A stretch of DNA of 63,273 nt from a virus, in IMG/VR virus record IMGVR_UViG_3300008625_000012, positions 1 to 63,273 of that record, one strand, 5' to 3'. Each line of letters opens with the position of its first letter. The stretch's first letter is position 1. The notes below the pieces were generated by a model that was not told where the DNA came from, searched no databases, and saw only the letters and a program-made list of their open reading frames with translations. The position numbers and the translations under genes are program-made. Below, one piece after another: positions 13,867 through 22,561 of this stretch.

Positions 13867-14433
13867 ATGCCAAAATATATTTTTAAATATCCCAACGTAT
13901 TTATCTCCATCCCAAAGGCGGCGTCATCAACTACGTCCGCAGTTTTACAGCATCATTTGGGCTGGGATGAGACGAACTCTCTTATGGCCGACGACGGCTG
14001 GAACTTCTACGCCCTCATAAGGCACCCCATTGATCGCTGGGTGTCTGGTATGGCTCAGAGGTTCGCCGGGGCGATCTCAGAAAAAGACATCACGAAGAAG
14101 ATGCGCGTCCATCTCGACGCCATCCACGACGACGAGCGGTTATGGGATTACGTGGAGAAAGGGGAGCATGACGTTCATACCCAACGGCAGTCAGCTATCA
14201 TCAGTGGAGCGCCGGACCCGGCCCTGTTTAAGCTGGAGAGCATGGATGCCATGTGGGAGGCGATGGGTGTTGATCTGCCTGAGATGGACAGCGACCACAT
14301 CCACAAGACCAACGGATACCAGAAGGATGTGATGAACCACCTGTCTGAGGCGCTTGAGCGCGTGCCCGCCTACAGGGAGTATCTCCTGAAGTTTTACGAG
14401 GATGACCTGAAATTGTATGAGCAGGCAAAATAA
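13867..14433 (+). CDS. Sulfotransferase-family protein, second copy
   Basis: The 188-residue protein begins MPKYIFKYPNVFISIPKAAS, where IPKAASSTT is the PAPS 5'-loop form of the carbohydrate-type (family 2) sulfotransferases, and it has YALIRHPIDRWVSGM, the 3'-phosphate-binding motif. It differs clearly from the first copy in both motifs. The C-terminal half is short. It lies alone between a terminator and a new transcription unit and lacks a normal ribosome site, so expression may be controlled by the palindromes upstream. The target is unknown. Confidence 0.8.
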   Translation: MPKYIFKYPNVFISIPKAASSTTSAVLQHHLGWDETNSLMADDGWNFYALIRHPIDRWVSGMAQRFAGAISEKDITKKMRVHLDAIHDDERLWDYVEKGEHDVHTQRQSAIISGAPDPALFKLESMDAMWEAMGVDLPEMDSDHIHKTNGYQKDVMNHLSEALERVPAYREYLLKFYEDDLKLYEQAK

Positions 14434-14569
14434 TCATGCACACACCCAGAACAAACATTGGTCAGGTAATATTTAGTGTGGTGTTCCTGAAAGGTTCTGC
14501 TACAATTTAAGGGCATTTGAATGTGGCGGACCTCATGTCTCGTCATGGTTTTAGGAAAGGAACTGTTCA
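14434..14569 (+). promoter_or_regulatory. Intergenic stretch with possible promoter
   Basis: The 136 bases before the next structural gene contain AGAACAAACATTGG, which again resembles the P1/P2 spacer repeat, and -10-like boxes TAATAT (14467) and TACAAT (14501), but no matching -35 at the right distance. A ribosome site (AGGAAAGGAA) precedes the ATG at 14570. A new transcription start here is likely because a terminator closes the capsid operon. Confidence 0.35.
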
Positions 14570-15259
14570 ATGCCTACACATTTTACCAACGGCGTATCCA
14601 ACGTCGTTCCGGGCAATCCCCTGTATGAGTTTGGGATGCTCGACCCCACCAAATGGCACGTATTCTGGGACGACTTTGACACCACGCCCATCGCGGCTCA
14701 GTGGACACTGACTGCGACTTCGGCTGGTGCCGGAACCTCTGCCATCACTGTCCCCGACGCCGACGACGGCTTGGCCCGCATCACCACCGCTGGCAACGAC
14801 AACGACGGTATCTTCGCGGAGTGGATTTCTGAAACCTTCCTGCTGGAAGACAACAAGAAGACATTCCTTAAAACCCGTTTTCAGGTTGGCGACGCAACCC
14901 AGTCCGATCTCATCATCGGCCTGCACTCCACGGACACAACTCCGCTGGACGCTACAATGCGTTTCGCGTTTATCTCTGAAGACGCCTCCGCAAGTGTGTT
15001 TTTCAACAACGACGACAACACCACCGACACCGACAGCGCGTCGTTGGCGACGTTGGCCGATGACACGTTTATCACCTTGGCGGCTTACTGGGATGGCATC
15101 TCAACCATCTACACCTACGCCAACGATGTCTTGATCGACAGGATGGAGAGCGTTGATGTCCCCGGTGCGGAGATGGCAGTCGGCTTTGGCTACCTGAACG
15201 GCGCGGCTGGTGCTGAAACCACCGACATCGACTACATCTTCGTCGCTAAAGAGAGGTAG
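14570..15259 (+). CDS. Structural protein with a lectin-like beta-sandwich
   Basis: The 229-residue protein has alternating beta-strand patterns with many Asp, Thr and Ala residues (FLKTRFQVGDATQSDLIIGL and MAVGFGYLNGAAGAETTDID), resembling concanavalin/LamG-like jelly-roll domains of phage decoration proteins. It probably sits on the outside of the head or tail and may bind sugars. The fold call is from pattern only. Confidence 0.65.
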   Translation: MPTHFTNGVSNVVPGNPLYEFGMLDPTKWHVFWDDFDTTPIAAQWTLTATSAGAGTSAITVPDADDGLARITTAGNDNDGIFAEWISETFLLEDNKKTFLKTRFQVGDATQSDLIIGLHSTDTTPLDATMRFAFISEDASASVFFNNDDNTTDTDSASLATLADDTFITLAAYWDGISTIYTYANDVLIDRMESVDVPGAEMAVGFGYLNGAAGAETTDIDYIFVAKER

Positions 15260-15265
15260 TTTCTC

Positions 15266-15484
15266 ATGCACACCAATCTGATTAAGAAAGACGGTAAATG
15301 GACTGTCGAGTTGATCGGGGGTGACGATGAAGAGACTTTGGTTAAAACCTTCTCTGGTCGTGAACACGCGACAAACCAGATCAGGATGTGGGGTAACGGG
15401 CAGTCCGATATGCCGGTCCTGAAGAAAAAGGGAGCCGCCAAGAAGAAGGCGGCTCCCAAGAAGGCCAAGCCAAAGAAGAAGTAA
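15266..15484 (+). CDS. Small protein with lysine/alanine-rich tail
   Basis: The first 50 residues form a small domain of unknown type; the last 20 are a KKKGAAKKKAAPKK-like basic tail, as in histone-like proteins. The codons for the tail form a perfect ten-base inverted repeat (15430-15439 and 15448-15457), which may be a by-product of codon choice or a functional hairpin. It may bind DNA inside the head (inference). Confidence 0.65.
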   Translation: MHTNLIKKDGKWTVELIGGDDEETLVKTFSGREHATNQIRMWGNGQSDMPVLKKKGAAKKKAAPKKAKPKKK

Positions 15485-15508
15485 CGCTAACATAGAGAGG
15501 ATATAAAG

Positions 15509-16471
15509 ATGTCCCAACCAAAGGTCATCACTCTTGCCCCGAACGCGCTAGACAGGAACGGCATTTCTACGACGGAAACGCTACTTGCCGCACGTTTGGA
15601 TTATCTCATCAACGGCGCTCTTTCCACCGGGTATGACCGGAACGGAATTGCTGCCAGTCAGACACCGACAGACGCGACTGCCATGACGCTTGATGGTGTT
15701 CTTGGCACTGACTTCCGCGACAGGCGCGGTGTTTACATTCTCATCTACGCTGCGGCTGACGACACAGGACGCACATTCACTGTGGTCGGTGAGGATTTGC
15801 AGGGCAATTACCTCACTGAGGACATCACTGGTCCGGGGCTGGGTCTAATTGTTCTTGGTTCAACCAAGTTCTACAGCGTCGCGTCGGTAACGCCGGATGC
15901 CGCCACGGCGGGAGCGATTGAGATCGGCGTCAACGGATACTGCGATTTCACAGCCACCCCGCAGCATGTGGCAATGTATTCCGCAGGAAACGACACCGGC
16001 GACACCTACACGCCCCGTGGTTATGATCGTTACGGCGTCGAACTGACCGACAGCATCACCGGGGCCAACGCCAGTACCAGCACCACCCAAGACGCCAACT
16101 TTGCATGGGTTGACCGCATTACGTCGAGCGGAGCGTCTGCGGGCGCTGTTGAGGCCGGGGTTGACGGTTTGTGCGAGAGTGGGTGGTTCCTTCTCAATTA
16201 TCGCGGGCCAGATTTTAACGTGGCGATTGGCTGCGACGTATCCTCTGGAGCGTCGCTGACGTACGCCATGCAGCACACTTTCAGTAATGTTCTCGCCAGC
16301 GGCTTCCAAGAGGCCAGTGGAGAGGTTGTCCTGACCCATGACACGATCACCGGCGAAACTGGCAGCACGGACGGCAACTACACCAACCCGCCAGTCGCCA
16401 CCAGATTGGCAATCACCGCCCATACGTCGGGCAGTGCGAACGCGAGGATTATCCACGCGGGGAGGTCGTAA
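15509..16471 (+). CDS. Virion structural protein (320 aa)
   Basis: Beta-rich, Ser/Thr/Ala/Gly-heavy, without catalytic motifs. Two similar segments with VASVTPDAATAGAIEIGVNG and ITSSGASAGAVEAGVDGLCE suggest an internal repeat of roughly 95 residues. It sits in the block of head/tail structural genes and overlaps the next gene by one base. Role unknown, possibly decoration. Confidence 0.65.
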   Translation: MSQPKVITLAPNALDRNGISTTETLLAARLDYLINGALSTGYDRNGIAASQTPTDATAMTLDGVLGTDFRDRRGVYILIYAAADDTGRTFTVVGEDLQGNYLTEDITGPGLGLIVLGSTKFYSVASVTPDAATAGAIEIGVNGYCDFTATPQHVAMYSAGNDTGDTYTPRGYDRYGVELTDSITGANASTSTTQDANFAWVDRITSSGASAGAVEAGVDGLCESGWFLLNYRGPDFNVAIGCDVSSGASLTYAMQHTFSNVLASGFQEASGEVVLTHDTITGETGSTDGNYTNPPVATRLAITAHTSGSANARIIHAGRS

Positions 16472-17067
16472 TGGGGATTAGCAGCGTTGGCATCGTCTCA
16501 GCGCCCATCTTTCTGGATAGCAACTTCCAGATTTTGGACGACGCTGACCAGACCGCAAAACTCCAGACCGCAGTCAACGTTGGCACGGCAGGAACAAACG
16601 TCACTGCCGTTGAGTATGGTGCTGGGCAGGAGCATGTCACAAAACTGACCCTCGCCAGTGTAGGCTACACCATCGGTGATACAGCCTCTCTTGCGGATGG
16701 CGCACTGATATACACACTTCCTGCCGGGGCCTTGGTTGTAAGGATGGCGTCGATCAGTGTCGGCGTTTCCCTAACCACCGGAACGCCCACAACCGACACC
16801 CCTGACGTGGGGCTGGGGACTGTTATAGGGACAGGGGCCGTCGCCACGCTGGATGGCACCGCCACCTTTGAAAATATTTTGACCGGGCAAACCGCAGCAG
16901 ATGTTGCTGGCACTGCAACCGTTAAGACGGTGCAAACCTCATTAGCGATTGAGGCGGCTGACGCACACACTGTTCATTTCAATATCGCGGACGCTTGGGC
17001 CAACGTAGACGACACCGCTGCCACGGCATCGGGGACTGTCTGGTTGGGCTGGACGTTTCTGGCTTAG
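16471..17067 (+). CDS. Virion structural protein (198 aa)
   Basis: Another beta-rich, alanine/threonine-rich protein of the structural block, starting on the last base of the previous gene. It has repeats of TxDTP/VGTxx type and no recognised domain. A structural role follows from composition and neighbours. Confidence 0.6.
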   Translation: MGISSVGIVSAPIFLDSNFQILDDADQTAKLQTAVNVGTAGTNVTAVEYGAGQEHVTKLTLASVGYTIGDTASLADGALIYTLPAGALVVRMASISVGVSLTTGTPTTDTPDVGLGTVIGTGAVATLDGTATFENILTGQTAADVAGTATVKTVQTSLAIEAADAHTVHFNIADAWANVDDTAATASGTVWLGWTFLA

Positions 17068-17079
17068 AGAGGAAAAGGT

Positions 17080-17646
17080 ATGCCTAAGAAAAATCTACTG
17101 AACGTCTCCCATGACATGGTCTCTATTTCCATGACCGACCTACTTACTCTTCTGGGAAGCCCAAAGAAGACCCAGCAGGCTCTGGTTGATCTTGAGAAGG
17201 CGTCGAAGAAAGCTGACAAGGCCCGCAAGGCGCTTGAGAAGGCTGAAAGCGAGCAGGTAGCGCGGATGGACGCTGAAGAACGCAAGCGTGAGAATGACAT
17301 CAAGGCCATCCACAAAGACAAGGAGGCCCTCGCCAATGCGTGGGCTGAACTGGAAAAGACCACGGCCAACCAGAACGCTGGCGTCCAAGACGCCCGTAAG
17401 GCCCTTCGCCGCGACCAAGCGGAGTTTAAGGAAATCCAGAAGGCCCATGCCATGCAGGCAGAGCATCTTGAAAACTCCCGCGATCTGCTCCAGCGAGAGC
17501 AGGAGAAGGTGAATGGTCAGGTGGCAGAGGCCCGCCGCGAGGCGATTGCTGATCGCAAGGCCGCTGAAGCCGCTAAGGAAGAGGCCAAGAAGTTCAACAA
17601 GGAAGCTAATCGTAAGATTGCTGACATGAGGAAGCTGGTGGCGTAA
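17080..17646 (+). CDS. Coiled-coil protein
   Basis: Residues 30-185 are almost entirely charged heptad-like helix with many Lys, Glu and Ala (KKADKARKALEKAE and EEAKKFNKEANRKIAD). It has no known domain. Proteins like this in the tail block may be chaperones or structural rods. It ends one base into the next gene (TAATG), and the ribosome site is GAGAGG. Confidence 0.6.
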   Translation: MPKKNLLNVSHDMVSISMTDLLTLLGSPKKTQQALVDLEKASKKADKARKALEKAESEQVARMDAEERKRENDIKAIHKDKEALANAWAELEKTTANQNAGVQDARKALRRDQAEFKEIQKAHAMQAEHLENSRDLLQREQEKVNGQVAEARREAIADRKAAEAAKEEAKKFNKEANRKIADMRKLVA

Positions 17647-19211
17647 TGGCTCTGACCGGGGTTAGCCGAACAGACGAACATGATATTTTGCCAAACACTG
17701 CGTTTGGCGAACTGTCTGTTGCTGAGAACACCCCGCAAGTCCAGATCAAGTTTCCCCACGGCGTTATTGACGATGAGATTGAGGCGTTTGCAAACAAGGT
17801 AAGCGCCGGTAGCGCCATCACATCGTCAAACGGCACAGTCACAGTGACTTGCGCTAATGTTGCTGATGCGTTCTGCCAGATCAGAACGCGAGATGTTATC
17901 CGCTACGGCCCCGGTCAGGGAGCGAGGGCACGCTTCACTGCTGGCTTCTCAGGTGGCACAGCCAACAGCACGCTGTTCGCTGGGGCGGGCGACGACGATG
18001 AGGCCATCGGGGTCGGGCATAGCGGAACAAGGTTCGGCTTCAGGCATCTCTATTTCGGAGAGCTTGAGGTCCGTGAGTTACAGATCACCTCTGCTGCTGA
18101 CGCCGGGGGCGGCGATTTTGTTATCACGCTTGATGGCGTTGCAACTACAATCACAGTTGGCGCGGCTGCCACTATCCCTGAGATCGTCGCCGCCATTGTC
18201 GCTACCAGCTTCCTCGACAAGGCGCGAGGCTGGGAGGTCTTTACCGGCAATGCTGATGTTGTAGAGTTCGTGTCTCTGGTGGCTGAGAACGCCGCCGGGA
18301 CGTTCTCTGCTGTTGACACCGATAGCGGCGTGACCTTTGGGACGTTTGAACAGGCCACAACGACTGTTCTTGGGGTCGCTCCAACGGAACACTTTACCGC
18401 CCAAGAGGATTGGGACGACCCGTGCGATGGCACCGGGGCAAGCGGGATTAACCTATCATCTGGGGCCGACACCACGCTCCCGTTCTCCCAAGCCCTAGAG
18501 AGCCTTAATGTCTGGGATATTCCTATCCAATATCTCGGCGGCGGCAACATTGTTCTGAAAATGGAGAACAAAGAGACAGGCAAGTTCACGCCGGTTCACA
18601 TGATGAAACACGCCGGTGCCAACGGCGGCACGGGCCGCGCCACGTTCCGCAACACCACATTCAACCTGACATTAATTGCCAAGACGGAAACTGGCTATAG
18701 TGGCGGGACGCAAACCGTCAAGACGGCCTCAATGGGGGGCTTTATCGAAGGGCAGGAGACCACCAAAGGACTGCGCCACTCCGTTAAGAACACCAAGACA
18801 ACCAACGGCACAACCCTGACCAGCGTGATGCTCATCCACAATGACATCAAGTTTCAAAGCACACGCAACAAGACCTTCGTTTATCCTGATCTTCTCACCT
18901 TCGCTTCAGAAGCGACCAAGACAGTTACGCTTTCTGTTATTAAAAACCCGACACAGGTGGCAGGGGGCGTCTCCTACGCCAACGTGGACAGCGCAAATTC
19001 GGCGATACTGCAAGACACAGCGGGCACCACGATCACGGGCGGCGAGGAAATACTCACGTTCACGCAGTCTGGGGCTGGCTCACAGGTGATCGACCTAAAG
19101 GCTCTTAATTTGTTCCTGCGGCCCGTCGATGTTTGGGCTTTCGGCATGACGCTTTCGAGCGGCTCCGATGCGCCGGTCACTGTGGGCCTTAGCTGGCTGG
19201 AGCGACTATGA
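17646..19211 (+). CDS. Large structural protein (521 aa)
   Basis: The sequence is a long beta-rich, Ser/Thr/Gly-heavy protein with no enzymatic motif. The ending DVWAFGMTLSSGSDAPVT and several TTTV stretches resemble phage tail or spike proteins. The gene overlaps the HNH-like gene by four bases (ATGA). The exact part of the particle is unknown. Confidence 0.6.
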   Translation: MALTGVSRTDEHDILPNTAFGELSVAENTPQVQIKFPHGVIDDEIEAFANKVSAGSAITSSNGTVTVTCANVADAFCQIRTRDVIRYGPGQGARARFTAGFSGGTANSTLFAGAGDDDEAIGVGHSGTRFGFRHLYFGELEVRELQITSAADAGGGDFVITLDGVATTITVGAAATIPEIVAAIVATSFLDKARGWEVFTGNADVVEFVSLVAENAAGTFSAVDTDSGVTFGTFEQATTTVLGVAPTEHFTAQEDWDDPCDGTGASGINLSSGADTTLPFSQALESLNVWDIPIQYLGGGNIVLKMENKETGKFTPVHMMKHAGANGGTGRATFRNTTFNLTLIAKTETGYSGGTQTVKTASMGGFIEGQETTKGLRHSVKNTKTTNGTTLTSVMLIHNDIKFQSTRNKTFVYPDLLTFASEATKTVTLSVIKNPTQVAGGVSYANVDSANSAILQDTAGTTITGGEEILTFTQSGAGSQVIDLKALNLFLRPVDVWAFGMTLSSGSDAPVTVGLSWLERL

Positions 19212-19438
19212 GAGCGAAGAGGAATTATCGCAAGGAGTATGACGATTACCATGCCAAGCCTGAGCAGAAGAAGAACCGCGCCTCACGCAACAAGGTCAGG
19301 CGGCAGGCTATTTCATCTGGGAAGGTGAGTAAGGGCGACAGATCGAAGGAGGTTGACCATAAAGATGGCAACCCACGTAACAATTCACCGGCCAATCTTC
19401 AGGTGGTGTCGAGATCGAAGAACAGGAGTAAGCAGTAA
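19208..19438 (+). CDS. Small HNH-like protein
   Basis: A 76-residue basic protein with EVDHKDGNPRNNSPANLQVV near its end, which matches the C-terminal half of an HNH nuclease motif (D-H...N...N). Proteins of this type are common in environmental phages, where they are often annotated as HNH endonucleases. The first histidine of the motif is not obvious, so activity is uncertain. It may be a truncated homing-type nuclease. Confidence 0.65.
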   Translation: MRAKRNYRKEYDDYHAKPEQKKNRASRNKVRRQAISSGKVSKGDRSKEVDHKDGNPRNNSPANLQVVSRSKNRSKQ

Positions 19439-19728
19439 TGGGTAATCTTGGCAAAAAACTGACGGCTGGCGTCGAAAGCACGATGTACCAGCAACAAGAC
19501 CACCCCACGAAGGACAACACTGGGACTGACGTTAAGCGTGACGGGAAGGTTGTCCAGCTACAGCCGGATGATTTTGAAAAGCGTAGAATTTTTGCCGACC
19601 ATAAGGAAAAAAACATCCCCAAGATGAACCGTGGTCAGAATTATGGGCGAAGAAAGTCGAGCGTCGGCCCTAGCGCCATGAAAAAAGAGGGCCTTGCGCG
19701 TGGCCGCAGAGGAAAACAGAGGAAGTAA
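19438..19728 (+). CDS. Small basic protein of the structural block (96 aa)
   Basis: The protein begins MGNLGKKLTAGVESTMYQQQ and has a strongly basic C-terminus (LARGRRGKQRK). The gene begins on the last base of the preceding stop. It may bind DNA or act as an assembly adaptor; nothing specific is seen. Confidence 0.55.
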   Translation: MGNLGKKLTAGVESTMYQQQDHPTKDNTGTDVKRDGKVVQLQPDDFEKRRIFADHKEKNIPKMNRGQNYGRRKSSVGPSAMKKEGLARGRRGKQRK

Positions 19729-19943
19729 TGGGTGAGCGCCGCTTAGTAAGTGAGAAAACCACACGGGCCTACTCCGGGGATAAGCCGTCAGAGGCTCAGT
19801 GGCAGGAGATTGAGGTTGAGGGGGATGCCTTTGCCACTAGGGCGACACAAGAAGGAAGGCAGCGCGATTTAATGGCTGAAGGCAGAAGAAGATTGGAAGA
19901 GTTAAGGGCCAGTGAAGGCCGAAGAGGAAAGCCAAGGAAGTGA
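19728..19943 (+). CDS. Small protein (71 aa)
   Basis: A charged, arginine- and glutamate-rich short product ending ASEGRRGKPRK, much like the end of the previous protein (LARGRRGKQRK). The two may share a basic C-terminal tail for DNA or capsid binding. It is coupled to the preceding gene by a TAATG overlap. Confidence 0.5.
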   Translation: MGERRLVSEKTTRAYSGDKPSEAQWQEIEVEGDAFATRATQEGRQRDLMAEGRRRLEELRASEGRRGKPRK

Positions 19944-19953
19944 GGGAATTACC

Positions 19954-20310
19954 ATGATGAAGAAGTCGATGAAGAAAAAGAGTAAGCCGCAGAACAAGAA
20001 GAAGTACGCGGGCGGCGGGGCCATAGGCTCCCCCGGCTCACCGTCAGGCGGGGCACCGTTCTTCGTAGGCGGTGATTTCCTGCGCCAGCTTCTACAGAGC
20101 AGCGGCGTAGACCCGCAGCTTCTTAATAGGCTTCAGCGGCAAGGATTGGGCAACCGAGGCCCTGCCGGACGGTTTGACCACCCCACGGTCATCCCGGCAG
20201 CGAAGGTGCCGCAGGCTAAGACGGCCACAAAGGCTGGTAAACATGGTGGCATGGTCAGCCGTGGTTATGGCATTGCCAGATCACCCAAAGGGAAGAAGAG
20301 CTACAGCTAA
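19954..20310 (+). CDS. Small structural protein carrying the GGMV motif
   Basis: The ATG at 19954, behind TGAGGGAATT, is chosen over a GTG 42 bases earlier. The product has a lysine-rich start (MMKKSMKKKSKPQNKKKYAG) and, near the end, GKHGGMVSRGYGIARSPKG. The GGMVSRGY phrase recurs in other virion proteins of this window. Probably a virion component. Confidence 0.6.
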   Translation: MMKKSMKKKSKPQNKKKYAGGGAIGSPGSPSGGAPFFVGGDFLRQLLQSSGVDPQLLNRLQRQGLGNRGPAGRFDHPTVIPAAKVPQAKTATKAGKHGGMVSRGYGIARSPKGKKSYS

Positions 20311-21015
20311 ATGGCCGCTCCAACCACATCAGGGACAGTAGCTTTTAAGCTGGACATCCTCCAAATCTGTGAGGAGGCATACGAGCGTGCCGGTCTTGAG
20401 ATGCGGACGGGTTACGACCTCCGCACGGCCAGACGCAGCCTTAACCTGCTTACTCTGGAGTGGTTGAACCGTGGCCTGAACCTGTGGACGGTCAAAGAGG
20501 CTTCGATTGATCTTGTTAGCGGCACCAAGACGTATTCCTTGGCCGACGACTGTATTGATGTTCTTGACGCGGTCATCCGCGATGGAACTGGCAATACGAC
20601 GCAGACTGACTTCTCCCTCACGCGCCTGTCGGTCAGCACGTATGCCCAGACCTCAAACAAGAACACCAACTCTCGCCCGACAAGTATGTATATCGACAGG
20701 CAGAACCGGCCCACAGTGACGCTTTACCCAGAGCCTGACGACAGCACGCAGGACTTTGTTTACTGGTATGTGCGCCGCATCGAAGACCTTGGTGACAATA
20801 CTAACAACAACGATATGCCGGAACGCGCTGTTCCCGCCCTTATTGCGGGGCTGTCTTTCTACATCGCACTAAAGAGACCCGAACTTGAGGCCCGCATTCC
20901 TGTTCTCAAGTCGCACTACGAAGAGCAGTACGAACTGATGGCGTCAGAAGATCGCTCCAAGGCGTCGCTGCTGTTCTCGCCGCTACAGGACTTTATCGAC
21001 GTGGATTTGACATGA
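20311..21015 (+). CDS. Head-tail adaptor protein, P22 gp4-like, first copy
   Basis: The protein (234 aa) is helical, beginning with LKLDILQICEEAYERAGLEM-like and RRSLNLLTLEWLNRGLNLW segments typical of short-tailed phage adaptors that connect portal and tail (P22 gp4 family). A beta-rich middle (KTYSLADDCIDV) and helical end follow. It shares its general layout with the 211-residue product at 21657, so the two may be adaptor paralogues. Confidence 0.75.
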   Translation: MAAPTTSGTVAFKLDILQICEEAYERAGLEMRTGYDLRTARRSLNLLTLEWLNRGLNLWTVKEASIDLVSGTKTYSLADDCIDVLDAVIRDGTGNTTQTDFSLTRLSVSTYAQTSNKNTNSRPTSMYIDRQNRPTVTLYPEPDDSTQDFVYWYVRRIEDLGDNTNNNDMPERAVPALIAGLSFYIALKRPELEARIPVLKSHYEEQYELMASEDRSKASLLFSPLQDFIDVDLT

Positions 21016-21338
21016 GTAAGCATTTTGCAGCAGGCAAACACGCTTTTGGGTTTTGCGACAGATGCGGCTTCCGCTATCCGCTGTCTGCCCTTGTTTGGGA
21101 GATGGAGGACAAGCGCCGCAACGGCTTGCGCGTCTGCAAGGATGTCTGTGTTGACCCAGATCATCCACAGCTTCAGTTGGGCCGGTTCAGGATTTTCGAC
21201 CCACAGACGCTGGATAACCCACGCCCTGATCTTGCAAAGACGGAAAGTCAGAGCCTGTTTGGGTGGTCCCCGGTGGGCGATGCGGTCAGCATGAAGATGA
21301 CCATGAGTATTGGCTCAGTAACTGTTACGACATCATAG
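21012..21338 (+). CDS. Small zinc-finger-like structural protein
   Basis: CDRCGFRYPLSALVWE followed by VCKDVCVDPDHPQLQ forms a C-x2-C...C-x3-C site, a plausible zinc site. The rest is a beta-type tail. It overlaps the adaptor gene by four bases. Such proteins occur between adaptor genes in podovirus-like environmental phages; the function is unknown. Confidence 0.65.
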   Translation: MSKHFAAGKHAFGFCDRCGFRYPLSALVWEMEDKRRNGLRVCKDVCVDPDHPQLQLGRFRIFDPQTLDNPRPDLAKTESQSLFGWSPVGDAVSMKMTMSIGSVTVTTS

Positions 21339-21347
21339 GAGAGAGAA

Positions 21348-21653
21348 ATGGCACAGTCAGTGTTTAAGGGCAAAAAGCGTAGCCCAAAGAAGGGCGGAAG
21401 AAGCTCTTATAGCCCAAAGCAAACTTTCACCAGCGGCGATGGTGAAACCCGCGTCCGTGGGACTTTTAAGGAGGGCGGCGACACAATTCATTACAGTGAG
21501 CCAGCGAAAAAGGACGCCAAGGGCAACTATGAAACAATGAAGGGCTACAGCGACGGAGGAATGGTCAAGATGGGCGTCAAGCCGACCAACCAGTCCACCG
21601 TTAAAGCTACGGGCATGGGCGCTGCAACACGCGGCGGAAACTTCAAGGTCTAG
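21348..21653 (+). CDS. Small structural protein with GGMV motif
   Basis: Basic start (AQSVFKGKKRSPKKGGRSSY), Gly-rich centre and the phrase GYSDGGMVKMGVKP near residue 70. The motif resembles AQGGMVRGYAGGG seen in other virion proteins of this window. Good ribosome site (GGAGAGAG). Probably a virion component. Confidence 0.55.
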   Translation: MAQSVFKGKKRSPKKGGRSSYSPKQTFTSGDGETRVRGTFKEGGDTIHYSEPAKKDAKGNYETMKGYSDGGMVKMGVKPTNQSTVKATGMGAATRGGNFKV

Positions 21654-21656
21654 TCG

Positions 21657-22292
21657 ATGAACTACACTGAACTCAAAGCGTCTATCCAGACGTATACGGA
21701 GAACACAGAGACGGACTTCGTCGCTGAGATACCCACCTTTGTCAAACAGACAGAGGACCGTATCCAGCACATCGTCCAGCTTCCGATGTTCCGTAAAACG
21801 TCTACGGCGTCACTGACGGCATCCAACAGGTTTCTCAACGCTCCGTCTGACTTTGTTTCAGTGTTTTCGATGGCTGTGCTTGATGCCTCGTCCAATTATT
21901 TCTTTCTCCTGAACAAGGACGTTGATTTCATCCGGCAGGCGTACGATCAGACCACCACTGAGGGCCAGCCGCGCTATTACGCTCTGTGGGACCACGACAC
22001 ATTTATTGTCGCTCCCACGCCTTCTGCTGCGCTGTCAATTCAGCTTAATTATTTCTACAAGCCGGAAAGCATCGTCACCGCGTCCACCACATGGCTTGGC
22101 GACGAGGCAGAGGCTGCAATGCTCTACGGATGTCTGGTTGAGGCTTACGTCTTCATGAAGGGCGAGCAAGACCTCATTCAGTTGTATGACGGGCGCTTCA
22201 AAGAGGCGCTGGTCAAACTCAAGGAACTTGGGGACGGAAAGAACCGTCAAGATATGTATCGAACAGGGCAAGTTAGGGTACCCGTGCAATGA
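21657..22292 (+). CDS. Head-tail adaptor protein, second copy
   Basis: The 211-residue protein starts with helices (MNYTELKASIQTYTENTETD and ETDFVAEIPTFVKQTEDRIQ), then beta strands and an alpha-helical C-terminus with EAAMLYGCLVEAYVFMKGEQ. This is the layout of the podovirus adaptor family and similar to the 20311 product. It could bind the portal or the tail nozzle. Confidence 0.7.
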   Translation: MNYTELKASIQTYTENTETDFVAEIPTFVKQTEDRIQHIVQLPMFRKTSTASLTASNRFLNAPSDFVSVFSMAVLDASSNYFFLLNKDVDFIRQAYDQTTTEGQPRYYALWDHDTFIVAPTPSAALSIQLNYFYKPESIVTASTTWLGDEAEAAMLYGCLVEAYVFMKGEQDLIQLYDGRFKEALVKLKELGDGKNRQDMYRTGQVRVPVQ

Positions 22293-22561
22293 CGCTCAAC
22301 TTAGGCGTAGATATGGAGATTGGGGAAGTGCTGGTTCACGCCACCGAGAACAGGGGGCACTCAGCGGAAGAACTCACCGAAATGGCCTTATCCAAGATCA
22401 TTTTGGTGGGAGACGACGCTCCAGAGCCAATAAGGGCACAGGCACTGGCTTACAAAGAGAGGCTCCGTGGTGTATTGTTGTTCTATATGCGCCAAGCAAT
22501 GTTGAGCGAGCGAGTAACAATGAGGGCCGAAATAGCGGCTGAACTAGAGGAGACAAGGTAA
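22289..22561 (+). CDS. Small helical protein, structural block (90 aa)
   Basis: Overlaps the adaptor gene by four bases and the next gene by one. It is helical (LRGVLLFYMRQAMLSERVTM) and resembles small conserved proteins found near adaptors of environmental podoviruses, but I know of no function. It may be an assembly chaperone. Confidence 0.6.
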   Translation: MTLNLGVDMEIGEVLVHATENRGHSAEELTEMALSKIILVGDDAPEPIRAQALAYKERLRGVLLFYMRQAMLSERVTMRAEIAAELEETR

